Part shown: positions 10,713-21,635 of the stretch, piece after piece | Layout of the letters: each line of letters opens with the position of its first letter | How positions within the stretch are numbered: the first letter of the stretch is position 1 | Source of the DNA: Dryobates pubescens | Lineage: Eukaryota; Chordata; Aves; Piciformes; Picidae | Reading direction: 5' to 3' | Assembly: GCF_014839835.1 (NCBI RefSeq) | Contig: NC_071624.1 | Location: 23,361,612-23,425,611, forward strand | Length of the DNA: 64,000 nt | Translations under genes and position numbers: made by a program | The notes under the pieces: model-generated | What the model was told of the DNA's origin: nothing | The model's database searches: none | What the model saw: only the letters and a program-made list of their open reading frames with translations

Positions 10713-10774
10713 CCATGGCTGCCACCTAATGAGCCCCCAAATGGCATCTGCCCTTAATTCCCCTCCCTCTGTTT

Positions 10775-10866
10775 CAGAGAATCAGAGAATGGTTCAGGTT
10801 GGAAGGGATCCCAGAGGTCATCTACCCCAACCCCCCTGCCATGGGCAGGGGCACCTCTCAACTAGA
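10775..10866 (-). mobile_element. CR1 LINE 3' end, short
   Basis: Antisense: GGTTCAGGTTGGAAGGGATC, AACCCCCCTGCCATGGGCAG. Confidence 0.8.
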
Positions 10867-11585
10867 CTTTGTTGCCCGGGCTTGGGGCAGAGTAGCTGGA
10901 AACTGCCCAGCAGAGAAAGACCTGGGGATGTTGGATGATAGCTGGCTGAGAATGAGCCAGAATGTGCCCAGGTAACCAAGAAGGCCACCAGAATCCTGGG
11001 CTGGGTCAGTAGTGTGACCAGCAGGACCAGGGCAGGGAGTGTCCCCCTGGACCCTGCTGAGGCCACACTTTGTGTACTGGGTTCAGTTTTGGGCTCCTCA
11101 CTCCAAAGAGGACATTGAAGGACTGGAGCAGGTCCAGAGAAGGACAAGAAAGCTGGGGAAGGGTCTGGAGAACAGGGCTGGGGAGGAGCAGCTGAGGGAC
11201 CCTGGGGGTGTTTAGTGTGGAGAAGAGGAGGCTGAGGGGAGACCTCAGTGCTCTTTACAACTCCCTGAAAGGAGGTTGGAGCCAGGTGGGGGTTGGGCTC
11301 TTCTCCCTAGTAACAAGTGATAGCACAGGAGGAAAGCCTCAAGTTGCCCCAGGGGAAGCTCAGGTTGAATATGAAGAACAATTTCTTCCCCCAAAGGGTT
11401 GTCAAGCCCTGGCCCAGGCTGCCCAGGGCAGTGGTGGAATCCCCAGCCCTGGAGGGCTTTCAAAGCTGTGTAGGTGTGATGTTGGGGACCATGGCTCAGT
11501 GGTGACCTGGCAGTGCTGGCTTGATGGTTGGACTTGATGGTGTGAAAGCTCTTTTCCAAGCAGACTGGCTCTGTGATTCCATTCC
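10867..11585 (+). mobile_element. CR1 LINE 3' part with end of ORF2
   Basis: Sense copy from the ERDLG-like end of the reverse transcriptase region (AGAAAGACCTGGGGATGTTG) through GCCTCAAGTTGCCCCAGGGG to the terminal CTGTGATTCC. Older subfamily without pentamer tail. Confidence 0.85.
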
Positions 11586-12566
11586 ACTTGTTAATTCATT
11601 CCTTCTGTCATTCATTCAATTTTCTCCCATTGGAGAGCCCTGGTGCAGCCCCACCTCGTTCTCCACTACTGGGGATGGGTGCACAGGCTGAGCCCCGGTT
11701 TGAGAACCTATCCTGCATGGTTCTCTTGCCCTACAGTCTGTGGGGTGAGGACAGAGCCCTGCCATGCCCCCTGCAGCTCCTCTACCCTTTACAGGCAGGG
11801 AGGTCCTGCCTGGCCCAGGGCTCACTTTAGCAGGAGGATGCTTGGATGCTCCTGAGCTGCTCTTCCTGCTGCTGCCTTCCCGGGGCCCCCCACGGCTGGG
11901 TTTGGGTGGTGGTTTGTGGGTTTTTTTTTCAATCCAGAAGCCAAGGCACTGTGTGTCTGGTCTCTCCTGTCTCTCTCTCACACCTCACCACCGCTTGTCA
12001 CATCCATTTCCCCTGCTGCCTCTCTCGGCTCTGGCTCCGGCGGCAGCAGTCAGCCTGATTGCAGCCCGGCGCTGCGTGGCTGCGAGCTGCCGCCTGCCAG
12101 GCTGACGCTGCTCCCCCTGGCCTGGCAAACGTGATGAGGATTTGGGATGAGGGTTTGGGATGCCCTGTCTGAAGGCATCCAGCCAACACACGTGATGGAG
12201 CAGGGAGCCTTTGTGTCCCCTGCTCACGGCCGGGTGCGTTCAGCAGACCTGAGACCTGCTGCGTGCTGCTGCTCCTCCTCTCCTTTGTAAGCAGCTGAAA
12301 CATCCCCAGATGAGCTTGCAGCTGGCAAATGGGCCACAGAGCAGCTTCTCCAGCCAGCTCTAACCAAGAGAAGCCTTCCACGTGTCTTGTGGCTTCTCTG
12401 TTCCCCATAGCCCGAGTGGGAAAGAGCAGACCAGCAGCGTGAGAGCAGGTGATGGGAACCCTGTGTGCAGCCGGGGGTGGCTGGCTCTGCTCCTCACCAG
12501 GTGCCTGTCAGAGGCTGAAGAAGTAACACTGCAGCCCTTTAGGGAGGTCTGCCCCAAAGCTTTCCA
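11586..12566. other. Intergenic, no feature found
   Basis: Mixed unique sequence between SEPTIN4 and the CCDC183-like gene; no exon with splice support, no repeat family recognised. Confidence 0.55.
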
Positions 12567-12571
12567 GTGTC

Positions 12572-12962
12572 TCTTTTTGCTCCTTTCCCCCTCCTCTCCC
12601 TCTCCTTTCCCCCTCCTCTCCCTCTCCTTTCCCCCTCCCTCTCCCTCTCCCCCTCCCTCTCCTTTCCCCCTCCCTCTCCTTTCCCCCTCCCTCTCCTTTC
12701 CCCCTCCCTCTCCTTTCCCCCTCCCTCTCCCTCTCCCTCTCCTTTCCCTCTCCTTTCCCTCTCCCTCTCCTTTCCCCCTCCCTCTCCCCCTCCCTCTCCT
12801 TTCCCCCTCCCTCTCCCCCTCCCTCTCCTTTCCCCCTCCCTCTCCCTCTCCCTCTCCTTTCCCCCTCCCTCTCCCTCTCCCTCTCCTTTCCCTCTCCTTT
12901 CCCTCTCCCTCTCCTTTCCCCCTCCCCCTTTCCTCCTCCTTTCCTCCCCCTTTCCTCTCCTC
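12572..12962. repeat. 390-bp polypyrimidine tract
   Basis: Almost pure C and T built from CCCTCTCCTTTCCCC-type units, with purines virtually absent on this strand; likely to adopt triplex (H-DNA) form. Any reading frame here is a Ser/Pro/Leu or Arg/Glu/Gly artefact. Confidence 0.95.
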
Positions 12963-13399
12963 TCCCTCCTCATGCTCTCCTCCTCCTCTCCTCTTTCTCT
13001 TCCTTCATGCTGTCAGAACACCTGGAAGTGGGGCATTGAAGGGAGGTTGGAGCTTGGTGGTGTCACTGCTGAGAGGAAGGTTTCTCAGCTACCTGAGACG
13101 TTGGCAGGTGTCTGGGGGCTCACATCTGCTCGAGGATTCTTGCTGAGGGGAGAGATGCAAACCTCTGCTTGCCCTTGCAGCACGCCTGGGCTGCATGCTG
13201 GTATCTGCATCACCAGGGGAGGAAGGGAAGGCCTTCAGAATGTCCTGGGGACATCACAGGAGGAAGCCACACCCCAGGTAGCTATGTGTACACAGCTGGA
13301 GTCTCTTTGTGTTATCAGCTGGGTTCAAACCCTTCCTATTGTCTCAGAGCTGTGGTGGCTGTTGTCTAATAGGCATAGTCTGGAGCTGCTGCTTCTGAG

Positions 13400-13928
13400 C
13401 CAGTTGAGATGCACATTGGTGTTGGGGAACTCATACTGTTGGGGAACCCTTTCAGTCAAGAAGTTTTTTCCTATTGGCCAACCTAAACCTCTCCTGGGGC
13501 AGCCTGAGGCCCTTTCCTCTCCTCCTATCCCTTGTTACCAAGGAAATGAGACCAACCCCCAGCTGGCTACAGTCTTCTTTCTGGGAGCAGTAGAGAGCAA
13601 TGAGGTCTCCCCTTAGCCTCCTCTTCTCCAGACTCAACACCCCCAGCTCCCTCAGCTGCTCCTCCCCAGCCCTGTTCCCCAGACCCTTCCCCAGCTTTCT
13701 TACCCTTCTCTGGACCTGCTCCAGCCCCTCAATGTCCTCCTTGGAGTGAGAAGCCCTAAACTAAACCCAGGATTTGAGGTGTGGCCCCAGCAGTGCCCAG
13801 GAGAGGAGCACCATCCCTGTTCTGCTCCTGCTGGCCACACTATTGCTGATCCAGGCCAGGATGCTGGTGGCCTTCTTGGGCATTTGTGCACATGCTGGCT
13901 CATGTTCAGATGGCTGTTGACACCTCTG
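13400..13928 (-). mobile_element. CR1 LINE 3' part
   Basis: Antisense: CAACCTAAACCTCTCCTGGG, CTCCCCTTAGCCTCCTCTTC, CTGGACCTGCTCCAGCCCC, to the VARIL-like RT end near 13860-13920. Meets the next copy head to head. Confidence 0.85.
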
Positions 13929-14512
13929 GGCTGCATTCAGAGGAGTGTGTCTCCTCCCCCTCTACTCTGCCCTGCTGAGGCCACACCTGGAATATTGCAT
14001 CCAGCTCTGGGCTCCCCAGCTCAGGAGGGACAGGGATCTGCTGGAGACAGTCCAAGGGAGGGCTGCAAGGATGCTGAAGGGACTGCAGCACTGCCTGGGG
14101 AGGAGAGGCTGAGAGCCCTGGGGCTGTTCAGTCTGGAGAAGAGAAGGCTGAGAGGGGATTTAATAAATGTCTATCAATATCTGAGGGCTGGGGGCAGGAG
14201 GGAGGGGACAGGCACAGGGACAGGCTCTGCTCAGCTGCACCCTGGGGTAGGACAAGGGGTAATGGATATAAACTCCAGCCCAGGAGGTTCCACCTCAGCA
14301 TGAGGAGGAACCTCTTCCCTGTGAGGCTCCCAGAGCCCTGGAGCAGGCTGCCCAGAGAGGTTGTGGAGTCTCCTGCTCTGGAGCCTTTCCAGCCCCATCT
14401 GGATGTATTCCTGTGTGACCTGTGCTGGGTTCTCTGCTCCTGCTCTGGCAGGGGGGTTGGACTCAATGTCCTCCTGAGGTCCCTTCCGAGCCCTCCTGTG
14501 AGTCTGTGATCC
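13929..14512 (+). mobile_element. CR1 LINE 3' part, second subfamily
   Basis: Sense copy marked by GGTAATGGATATAAACTCCA, AGCATGAGGAGGAACCTCTT and GCAGGGGGGTTGGACTCAAT; this subfamily recurs at 40328-41048 and 59022-59245. Confidence 0.85.
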
Positions 14513-14615
14513 ATGGCTGGGTGTGTGTGCCCCATCAGCAGGGCTGGGATTCCATCATGGAGCCAAAGGCTTAGTGCAGCATCTCCTGCTGTCCTTGGTC
14601 GTGCTGGGTTAGACC

Positions 14616-14650
14616 TTACCTCCAGGCACCTCCCTGCAGCCTGGAGGTAA
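14616..14650. other. Perfect 12-bp inverted repeat (hairpin)
   Basis: TTACCTCCAGGC, an 11-base loop, then GCCTGGAGGTAA. It lies 615 bases past the CCDC183-like stop, in the convergent intergenic region. No known RNA family recognised. Confidence 0.8.
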
Positions 14651-15264
14651 CCCCTGATGTCTGCTCTGAGCTCACAAAGCCTGTGCAGAGGGGAGGGGAG
14701 GGATGAGGCATGAAAGGTCCACAGACAGCGCAGACAGCTCCAGGTTAGGAGCTTCCCCTCAGATGTGACTCTCCTCTTCCAGCACAGGGGCTGCCCCTCT
14801 GCTCCCACACCTGCACACAAAGCCACCCAGCCAGAGGGCAATGCCCATTCAGGTCTTGGCCCCACATTTCCCCACAGCTGCCTTGGACAGATGCTGTGGG
14901 GCTCCCAGAGTGGTCTGGGGGGGCAGAGGTCCCAGGAAGGTGTTGGTGCCACAGGACCAAGGGTGAGAAGGCCACCCTGGCTTCTGTTCTGCTCTGGCTG
15001 GGAAAGCTGAGCCCACCCAGCCCAGCCCATGGCCAGCTCTGCAGGGAGAGCAGCTGGCTGGGGTGGGCAGGGAGATGGAGCTGCCTCCCAACCGACCTCA
15101 GCACCCTTGCCTGTGTTCTGGGTCACACAAGTGAGCAGGAGCCCTCATTCCTAAGCTTTAGCACGGGCTTAGGAGGAAGGAACAAGGTCTGCTCTATTAA
15201 ACCTGCTGGGAAAAAAAGGCCCAATGGGTGGTGCAGGGCATCCAAAGTTCTCTTGGAGCAACTT

Positions 15265-18200
15265 CTAGTGCTTGGCACTCTTCTTCTTCTTCTTCTCAAT
15301 CAGCTGCAGCCCCTGCTTCTTGATGTACTCCCGGGAGGGGACATGGCCGTGGCCCTTGTCAGCAAAAGTCAAGTCTGGAGTAGAGAGTGGAGAGGAGCAG
15401 GCTTGGGAGAGGGCCTGTGGGACCACCTCTGTTGTGCCCTCATGAAGAGGTGGCACAGTTTTGAGGGCTGGTGGCATCCCAGAGGCCTTGTGGCGAACCC
15501 TTGGGCACAGGCACTGCTGACTCTCTCTTCCAGCCCACCACCACCCCCCAGTCTCCCAGGGTGAGCTGCAGGGTCTGGTGATGCTGTTGCCCATCCTCAG
15601 CTTCCCATAAAGAGGTCTGGAGCTGCAGGGTGGTGGTACAGCTCCAATAGCTCATTGTCTCCACCAAGAGCATCAAGCAGGAGGAGGTCAGAGGCAGGGC
15701 TAAGTGCTGAAGTCCTGCTTGCTCTGCACAGCCAGGGGCTTGTGAAGGTGAGGGTCTCCCTCCTCGCCCTGTGACACCTCTCCTCCTTCCTGCTGTGGGT
15801 CGACACTCACCCCCCCACCAGCTGCCTTTGTTCTCCCCTGTTCCCACCCAAACCCACCACCTGTGCTTGCAGACAAAACCAGCCCCAGGGTCTGGAGGCA
15901 GTTCATGAGTTGGGGTTAAGGATGTCCAGAAGTCCCTGTGGGCAGGAGCTGGGACAGTCCCTGTGGGGCATGGCCCTGCTCTGCCCTCCTACCTTGGATG
16001 CTGCTGTCTGAGTCCTCCAAGGAGATCTTCAGATTCTGTGGATCATTTGTGGCTGCTTTCTCCAAGAGATTTCTGACCTTGGTGAATGTCTGTGAAGGAC
16101 ACCCTGGGTTACTAGCTGGAGGGGAGCTGAATGTCACAGCCCAAAGGGTGCCCCACCTTGACCGCCCCCCAGAGGGGACACCCTGCAGTGCCACCCAAGC
16201 CTGAGCTCTTCTCTGGGGCCACCTCCCTCCTCCCAGCCGGGAGAACAGCTTGGCAGGAGCTGTCCAGGAGAGCTCCATGCAGGTGCTCAAAGCCCAGAGC
16301 AGGGATGTGGCCTCCACACACCTCATTGTCCTCGTCAGGGCCGTGAGTGTCTGGGGGCAGGTCAGCCACCCTCCGCAGCAGGAACTGCAGCTTCTGCTGG
16401 CACTGCCGCAGCTTCTCCTCCGCCTCCGTGGCCTCAGCTGAATCATCCTGGAGTCAGAAGGAGGAGACCACCACCTTGGTGGGGGAAATGAGCCACCTGG
16501 GGTGATGGGGGCTGCACCAGGCGTCACCATCCTGCGCAGCAGCTGGGGCCAGCCGGGGCCACGCTCGCCCCAGTGCCCCGCGGGTACCTGCTCGGGCAGG
16601 GTGATGCCCCCCAGGCGGGCACTGAGGCTGTTGATGCCGCTTTCAAACTCAAGCAGGAGCTCCTGGTTCCTCAGCACCCGGCCTTGCAGCTGCCGCAGCC
16701 GAGCCTCCTCCCTCTGCAGGTTCATCCTCCTCTCCTCCTCCAGCTGCCTGAAGCCAACCACGCTCACATGCCCCAGCCGCAGCGGGGACCCCCCGAATCT
16801 GCTGCCCAAGCCGCCCGGGCTGCCTCCCTCCTCCCACTGCAGAGCAGAGATGCTGCCTGCAGCCCAGCCCCATGCTGCTGGTACCACCTCCCATGCCCAG
16901 GGGAGGAGCGAGAGTCCTCCTGCTGACACTGTGAGGGCTTTAGAGGAACACCCTGCTCAGGAAAGCTCCTGGGGCAGAAGCCAGGGGTGGCTGCAAGTGG
17001 GATGGAGAGAGGGATGCCCTGTTGGGACACCTCTGACACACAGTCGTCCTCCCTAAGGATGGTGGCCCAGCTGACAGGAGTGCCCCTGAGGCCAGCAGCA
17101 CCTGGTTGTGCTGGGGGGCTGGTGAAACATCAGCTCAGCCAGCTTCAGCTCCAGCTCCTTCAGTGTCTCCTTCAGCTGCTCCTTCTTCTCCTTGCTCTCC
17201 TTGATGCACTGCTCCAGGTCTGCTGAGCACTTCTGCTGTGCCAGGAACCTGCTGGGGATGTCCTGGCCAGGGCAGAGCATGAGGACTCAGCCCATGGCAC
17301 TCCTGCAGGGTACAGGATCTGGGGCCATGGCCTTGAGGAGCTCTCTGCACCACGGAGCATTGCCAGCTCACATCATGCAGAGGAGCAGCTCCATCCCTGC
17401 CCACACAGGAGGGGCTCTGGGGAGTTGCAGGAGCAGAGGAGAGCAGAGAACTCCCCAGTGAGACAATGTGAGCAGAGAGGTCTCATCTCCCTGGGACCTG
17501 AGCAGCCCTGGGGCTCCCAGGGGATGGGTTTTGGCATTACCCAGAGGCAGGAGCACTGCACCACGGCCTTGGCCCTCTGCACCTCCTCTGTCACCCGGGC
17601 CTCATGCTCCAGCTGCATCTTGGTGGCCTTTGTGTCAGCATCTGGGGTGGGAGGGAAGCATCAGGGAAGGACATCTGCAGCTGTGCCCCCTTCCAGCCCC
17701 CTGCAGCCCACCAGGCACTCACCCACCAGTGGTTCCTGATGTAAGTCCGTGGTGAGGTCATACCTGGATTGCTGCAAGGATGTTCATGGTCACCCTCTGA
17801 GCTGCTGGCACTGGGGGGGAGCTGGCCCTGCAGCACCCCCTCCCCCTCCATGGGAGGCTTGGCACTGAGCCCTGCCCTCTGCCCACAGCCCTGCCCGTGC
17901 CAGGTCCCCCCCAGCTCACCTCTATCCTTGCCCTGGCTTCCTTCAGCCACTGCCTGTCAATGGGAACCCTGGCAGAGGCCAGGGAGTGGAACCTGAGCTC
18001 TCTCTCCTTGACGAACTGAGCTTCCACCTTGGCCATGTCCTCCTGCAGCACACCAGAGAAAGGAGCACCACAGAATCCCAGAATGGTTTGGGCTGGAAGG
18101 GACCTTGAAAGCTCATCTAGTCCAACCCCCCCTGCACCCAGCAGGGACATCCCTGCTCAGAGCCCCAAGCAACCTGACCTGGGATGGTTCCAGGGCTGGG

Positions 18201-21200
18201 GCAGCTCCCACCTCTGTGGGCAACCTGGGCCAGGCTCTCACCACCCTCATATCTAGTCTAAATCTCCCTCTTTTAGTTTCAAACCACCACCCCTTGTCCT
18301 GTGGGGTTGCTACAGCTGGGATGGACCTTTGTGAGGCAGCTGAGCTTCTGGGAGGGCCAGCTTCCAAAATTATCCCTCCCTCCACCTCCCTGGGGGAACA
18401 GGCTGGGAAGGACACCAGGCAGCAAGGGCTGGATGATGGAGCATGCTGTCTTCACCATGGCTGGTGCTTCAGGGGGCCTGGCCCATCAATGAGTAGAGTA
18501 GAATAGAATAGAATAGAATAGAATAGAATAGAATAGAATAGATCAGGTTGGAACCCAGGAGGAGCTGTGAGGGCATCTGGGTGCTGTGGGCAAGCCCTGC
18601 TCAGTCTCTGTTTCTGCAGGAAGCCTCCTCAGTTCAGGTGTGTGGTGCCATCTGTGGGCTCTGGAGGGTGGGAAGGGGCCCCAAGAGGCTTCAGATCATC
18701 TCACCTTGGTTATATGAGTGGTTCTGAGGGTGTCAGAGGCCATGAGCTCCATGTCTTCCAGCTCCCCATGGTACAGGTTGGCTGTCCCACACAGGAGGTC
18801 CAGATGGCTAGGCAGGTGGGCCAGCTCCTGGGACACAGGGAGCCAGAGCCTGTCACCTCCCCAAGCCTCGGGGGCAGCTCACACTGTTGCAGGGGAGGGG
18901 GTGAAGCAGGAGGAGCTGGCTGGTCCAGGAGGGCATCCTGCCAGCATCCCCCTTTGGGCACCTGATGGCCTTTGCAGGGCTAGCAGGTGGGATGATGACA
19001 GAGAGAGGAGGAGCTCACCTTTCTCAGGACCTCCCCTAGCCCCAGGTACAGGGCTGTCACCTTCTCCCCAGCCCGGCCTTTCGTCAGCATCTTCTCAATG
19101 CTGTTCTCCACCTGGTGAATCACCTGGGGCAGAGATGGGGGGGGGGGGGGGGGGGGGTGATAAGGGGCCACTCAGAGCCCACCCAGGGGTGCAGGGGTTG
19201 GAAGAGTGTCCTGTGTACCTGCAGCTGGTCCTGGTTGTCATCCACCTCAACGTCCTGCAGCTGCTGCAGGCACCTCTGCAGCTGCTCCCGGGCCTGGCTC
19301 CGCTGCCTCACCTGGTACAGCAGCAGGTTGCACAACTTCACCTGGTCATAGATTTCATCCTGAAGCTCCTCCTGGGCTGCCTGGATGGATAAGTTCACCA
19401 GGTTGGAGACAGGGCTCACCAGGCACTCATAGAAGAAGGAATTCCTGCCTGCAGGAGAACTCCCCCCCGCTCCCAGGCAGAGCTGGGGGTGCTGGGATGT
19501 GGCTCCAGGACATCACTGCTCCCTGGCAGGACCTGGGCTGGGGGAGCTTTGCTCTAGGGGGGGTGGTTGGGGCAAGGCAGAGGGGAGCATCTGCTGATGG
19601 CAGTGGTGGGTTGGGCTTGGGGACCCTGCAGAAGGCAGACCTAGGGCTGGGTGTCAATAATATTGACTGGTGCCCCAGCTGTGGGGGCTGGCACAGAGCG
19701 CTGGCACCGCTCTGTCCCTGCCCCCGGGGCAAAGGCAGCTCTGTGGGGCCACTGCCTCCATCTCCATGAGCTGCTAACCAGGTCATAACCTTGGGGCAGG
19801 CAGTGAAGGGCAGAGGCAGCATCTCTCTGCAAGGGGTACAGCTGGACACCACGGGAATCCAGACAGCCCTGGGCACATGCAGAGTGGCACAGCCAGGAGC
19901 TCTGCTGGCACAAAGGATGTGCTCAGGGAGCTAGAGGAGGACCTGCACGGATGGGACCCGTGGTGGAAAGGGACTCATGGGACCACACATGAGCACTTTG
20001 TGCCTTGTGGTATCCTTGTGCAGCAGGCACCTGGTCTCTCCAGCATGCACTGCTCTTCCAAGCATCCCCAGAGCCCCAGCCCCCCGTGGACGGCTTGTGC
20101 CCTCCCGAGCCCGTTGTTACCTCTGCTGTCCTGCTGGTGAAGGCCATGTCCGAGTGCTCCCGTGCTCCAAAGACCTTAGAGACAGCGAGCTTCCTGCTCT
20201 GGGGGCAGGAGAGGGCTCTCTCCACCTGTGGGCAAGGGAACCTGTGCTGTGCACCGGTCGCCTGCTGCTGCTGCCCCATGCTGCCTGCTGCGGGGAGAGG
20301 AGCGGCACGGGGCAGGGGTGCAGCACCCAGGACCTGCTGGTACCTTCTGGAGGGCTTCCAGGGCTTGGCTGTCCTCCTGCATCAGCTCACGCAGGCCGGG
20401 GAGCAGCTCTCCGTTCTGGCTGAGCTTTTCCTCACACCATTGGGTGAAGAATTTCCTGCCTTGCTCTGAAGGACATGGAAGAAGCACGGAGCCACAGACT
20501 TGGTTTGGTTGGAAAAGCCCTCTGAGATCACCCACCAGCAACCCAGCACCAGTGGGACCACTAAAACAACTCCCCAAGGGCCATGGCCACGTTTCTTGAA
20601 CACCTCCAGGGATGGTAACTCCACCACCTCCCTGGGCAGCCTGTTCCAACCCCTGGCAACTCTTGCAGGGAAGAAATTTTTCCTGATCTCCAACCTAAAC
20701 CTCCCCTGGCACAATTAAGGTGCTGTTGGTACTGTGCAGGGTGATGGAGGGACCAAGAACCAGCACCCCCCCCCCCCCCCCCAGCCTCCCCCTGCCTCAG
20801 GTCACAGAATCAATGAGCCAGCAGTGTGCCCAGCTGGCCAAGAAGGCCAAGGGCATCCTGGCCTGTATCAGGAAGAGTGTGGCCAGCAGGAGTAGGGAGG
20901 TCATTGTGCTCTGTGCTCAGCACTGCTGAGGCCACACCTTGAGTCCTGTGTCCAGTTCTGGGCTCCTCAGGTTAGGAAAGATGTTGAGATGCTGGAAGGT
21001 GTCCAGAGAAGGGCAAGAAAGCTGGGGAGGGGTCTGGAGCACAGCCCTGTGAGGAGAGGCTGAGGGAGCTGGGGTTGCTTAGCCTGCAGAAGAGGAGGCT
21101 CAGGGGAGACCTTCTTGCTCTCTCCAACTCCCTGAAGGGAGGTTGTAGGCAGGTGGGGGTTGGTCTCTTCTCCCAGGCAACCAGCAGCAGAACAAGAGGA

Positions 21201-21635
21201 CACAATCTCAAGCTGTGCCAGGGGAAGTTTAGGCTGGAGGTGAGGAGAAAAGTTCTTCCCAGAGAGAGTTGTTAGCCATTGGGATGTGCTGCCCAGGGAG
21301 GTGGTGGAGTCCCCATCCCTGGAGGTGTTGAAGAGGGGATTGGATGTGGCACTTGGAGCCATGGTTACGTCATGAGGTCTGTGGTGGACTTGATGATCTT
21401 GGAGGTCTCTTCCAACCTGGTTGATTCTGTGATTCTGTGAATCCAACCAAGGTTGGAAGAGACCTCCAAGATCATCAAGTCCAGCTGATCACCCAAGCCT
21501 AACCCAAGAAGCCCAAGGGGCAGCACCTTGCAAGCCTATGACGGCACACAGCTCCGGGACGCGCTGGCTGAGGTTCTTCTCCTGTCTCTGCATGGTGCTT
21601 GGGCCCTCCAGGCTGGCTGTGTGAGGGGCAGCCAT
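15265..21635 (-). CDS. CCDC183: CCDC183-like coiled-coil protein, complete, 14 coding exons
   Basis: Predicted 550-residue coiled-coil protein (human CCDC183, from memory, is 534), of the outer-arm docking-complex-like group that includes CCDC63 and ODAD1/CCDC114. Coding exons in transcript order: 21527-21635, 20344-20465, 20121-20225, 19219-19380, 19019-19123, 18705-18827, 17920-18042, 17723-17771, 17541-17641, 17102-17262, 16588-16747, 16322-16447, 15993-16089, 15265-15374; every junction keeps frame. Matches to remembered CCDC183: VENSIEKM and [33 protein letters not shown] followed by [10 protein letters not shown]; and near the end [18 protein letters not shown], then a lysine run. The start used has context GCCACGATGG; two in-frame ATGs lie 30-36 bases upstream, so the N-terminus may be slightly longer. 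The 49-nt exon 8 and exon 10's GTGCTG donor are the weakest junctions. Function is inferred: cilia or sperm flagella. CR1 pieces lie in introns 1 and 6. Confidence 0.78.
18070..18305 (-). mobile_element. CR1 LINE 3' part
   Basis: Antisense: GGTTTGGGCTGGAAGGGACC, ACCTGACCTGGGATGGTTCC, CACCACCCCTTGTCCTGTGG. In intron 6 of the CCDC183-like gene, about 28 bases upstream of exon 7's acceptor. Confidence 0.85.
18490..18556 (-). repeat. (TAGAA)n CR1 tail with a CR1 stub
   Basis: About ten TAGAA units then ATCAGGTTGGAACCC, that is, a CR1 copy cut to about its last 15 bases plus its tail. Confidence 0.8.
19137..19157. repeat. G21 homopolymer beside a splice acceptor
   Basis: Twenty-one G on the plus strand, hence C21 in the CCDC183-like transcript, ending 10 bases before the CAG acceptor of exon 19019-19123. 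Confidence 0.95.
20500..20716 (-). mobile_element. CR1 LINE 3' end
   Basis: Antisense: GGTTGGAAAAGCCCTCTGAG, CCACCACCTCCCTGGGCAGC, CTAAACCTCCCCTGGCACA. Starts about 35 bases upstream of exon 2 of the CCDC183-like gene. Confidence 0.85.
20766..20782. repeat. C17 homopolymer
   Basis: Seventeen C on the plus strand in intron 1 of the CCDC183-like gene. Confidence 0.95.
20810..21437 (+). mobile_element. CR1 LINE 3' part
   Basis: Sense: GAGCCAGCAGTGTGCCCAGC (RT end, NMSQQCAQ-like) to TTCCAACCTGGTTGATTCTG with an 8-bp-type tail (GATTCTGT units). Confidence 0.9.
21438..21512 (-). mobile_element. CR1 LINE 3' end, tail to tail with the previous copy
   Basis: AAGGTTGGAAGAGACCTCCA and GATCATCAAGTCCAGC; with the copy before it this makes a long inverted repeat, 15 bases from exon 1 of the CCDC183-like gene. 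Confidence 0.85.

Noticed and set aside
12382-13616. Long open frames on both strands, Ser/Pro/Phe-rich or Arg/Glu/Gly-rich
   Set aside because: They read the 390-bp polypyrimidine tract; no splice sites or domains.
19381-19460. An earlier acceptor for CCDC183-like exon 4 (adding an [13 protein letters not shown]-type stretch)
   Set aside because: Its phases do not fit exon 3. The acceptor at 19381 keeps frame and lines up with the family ([11 protein letters not shown]).
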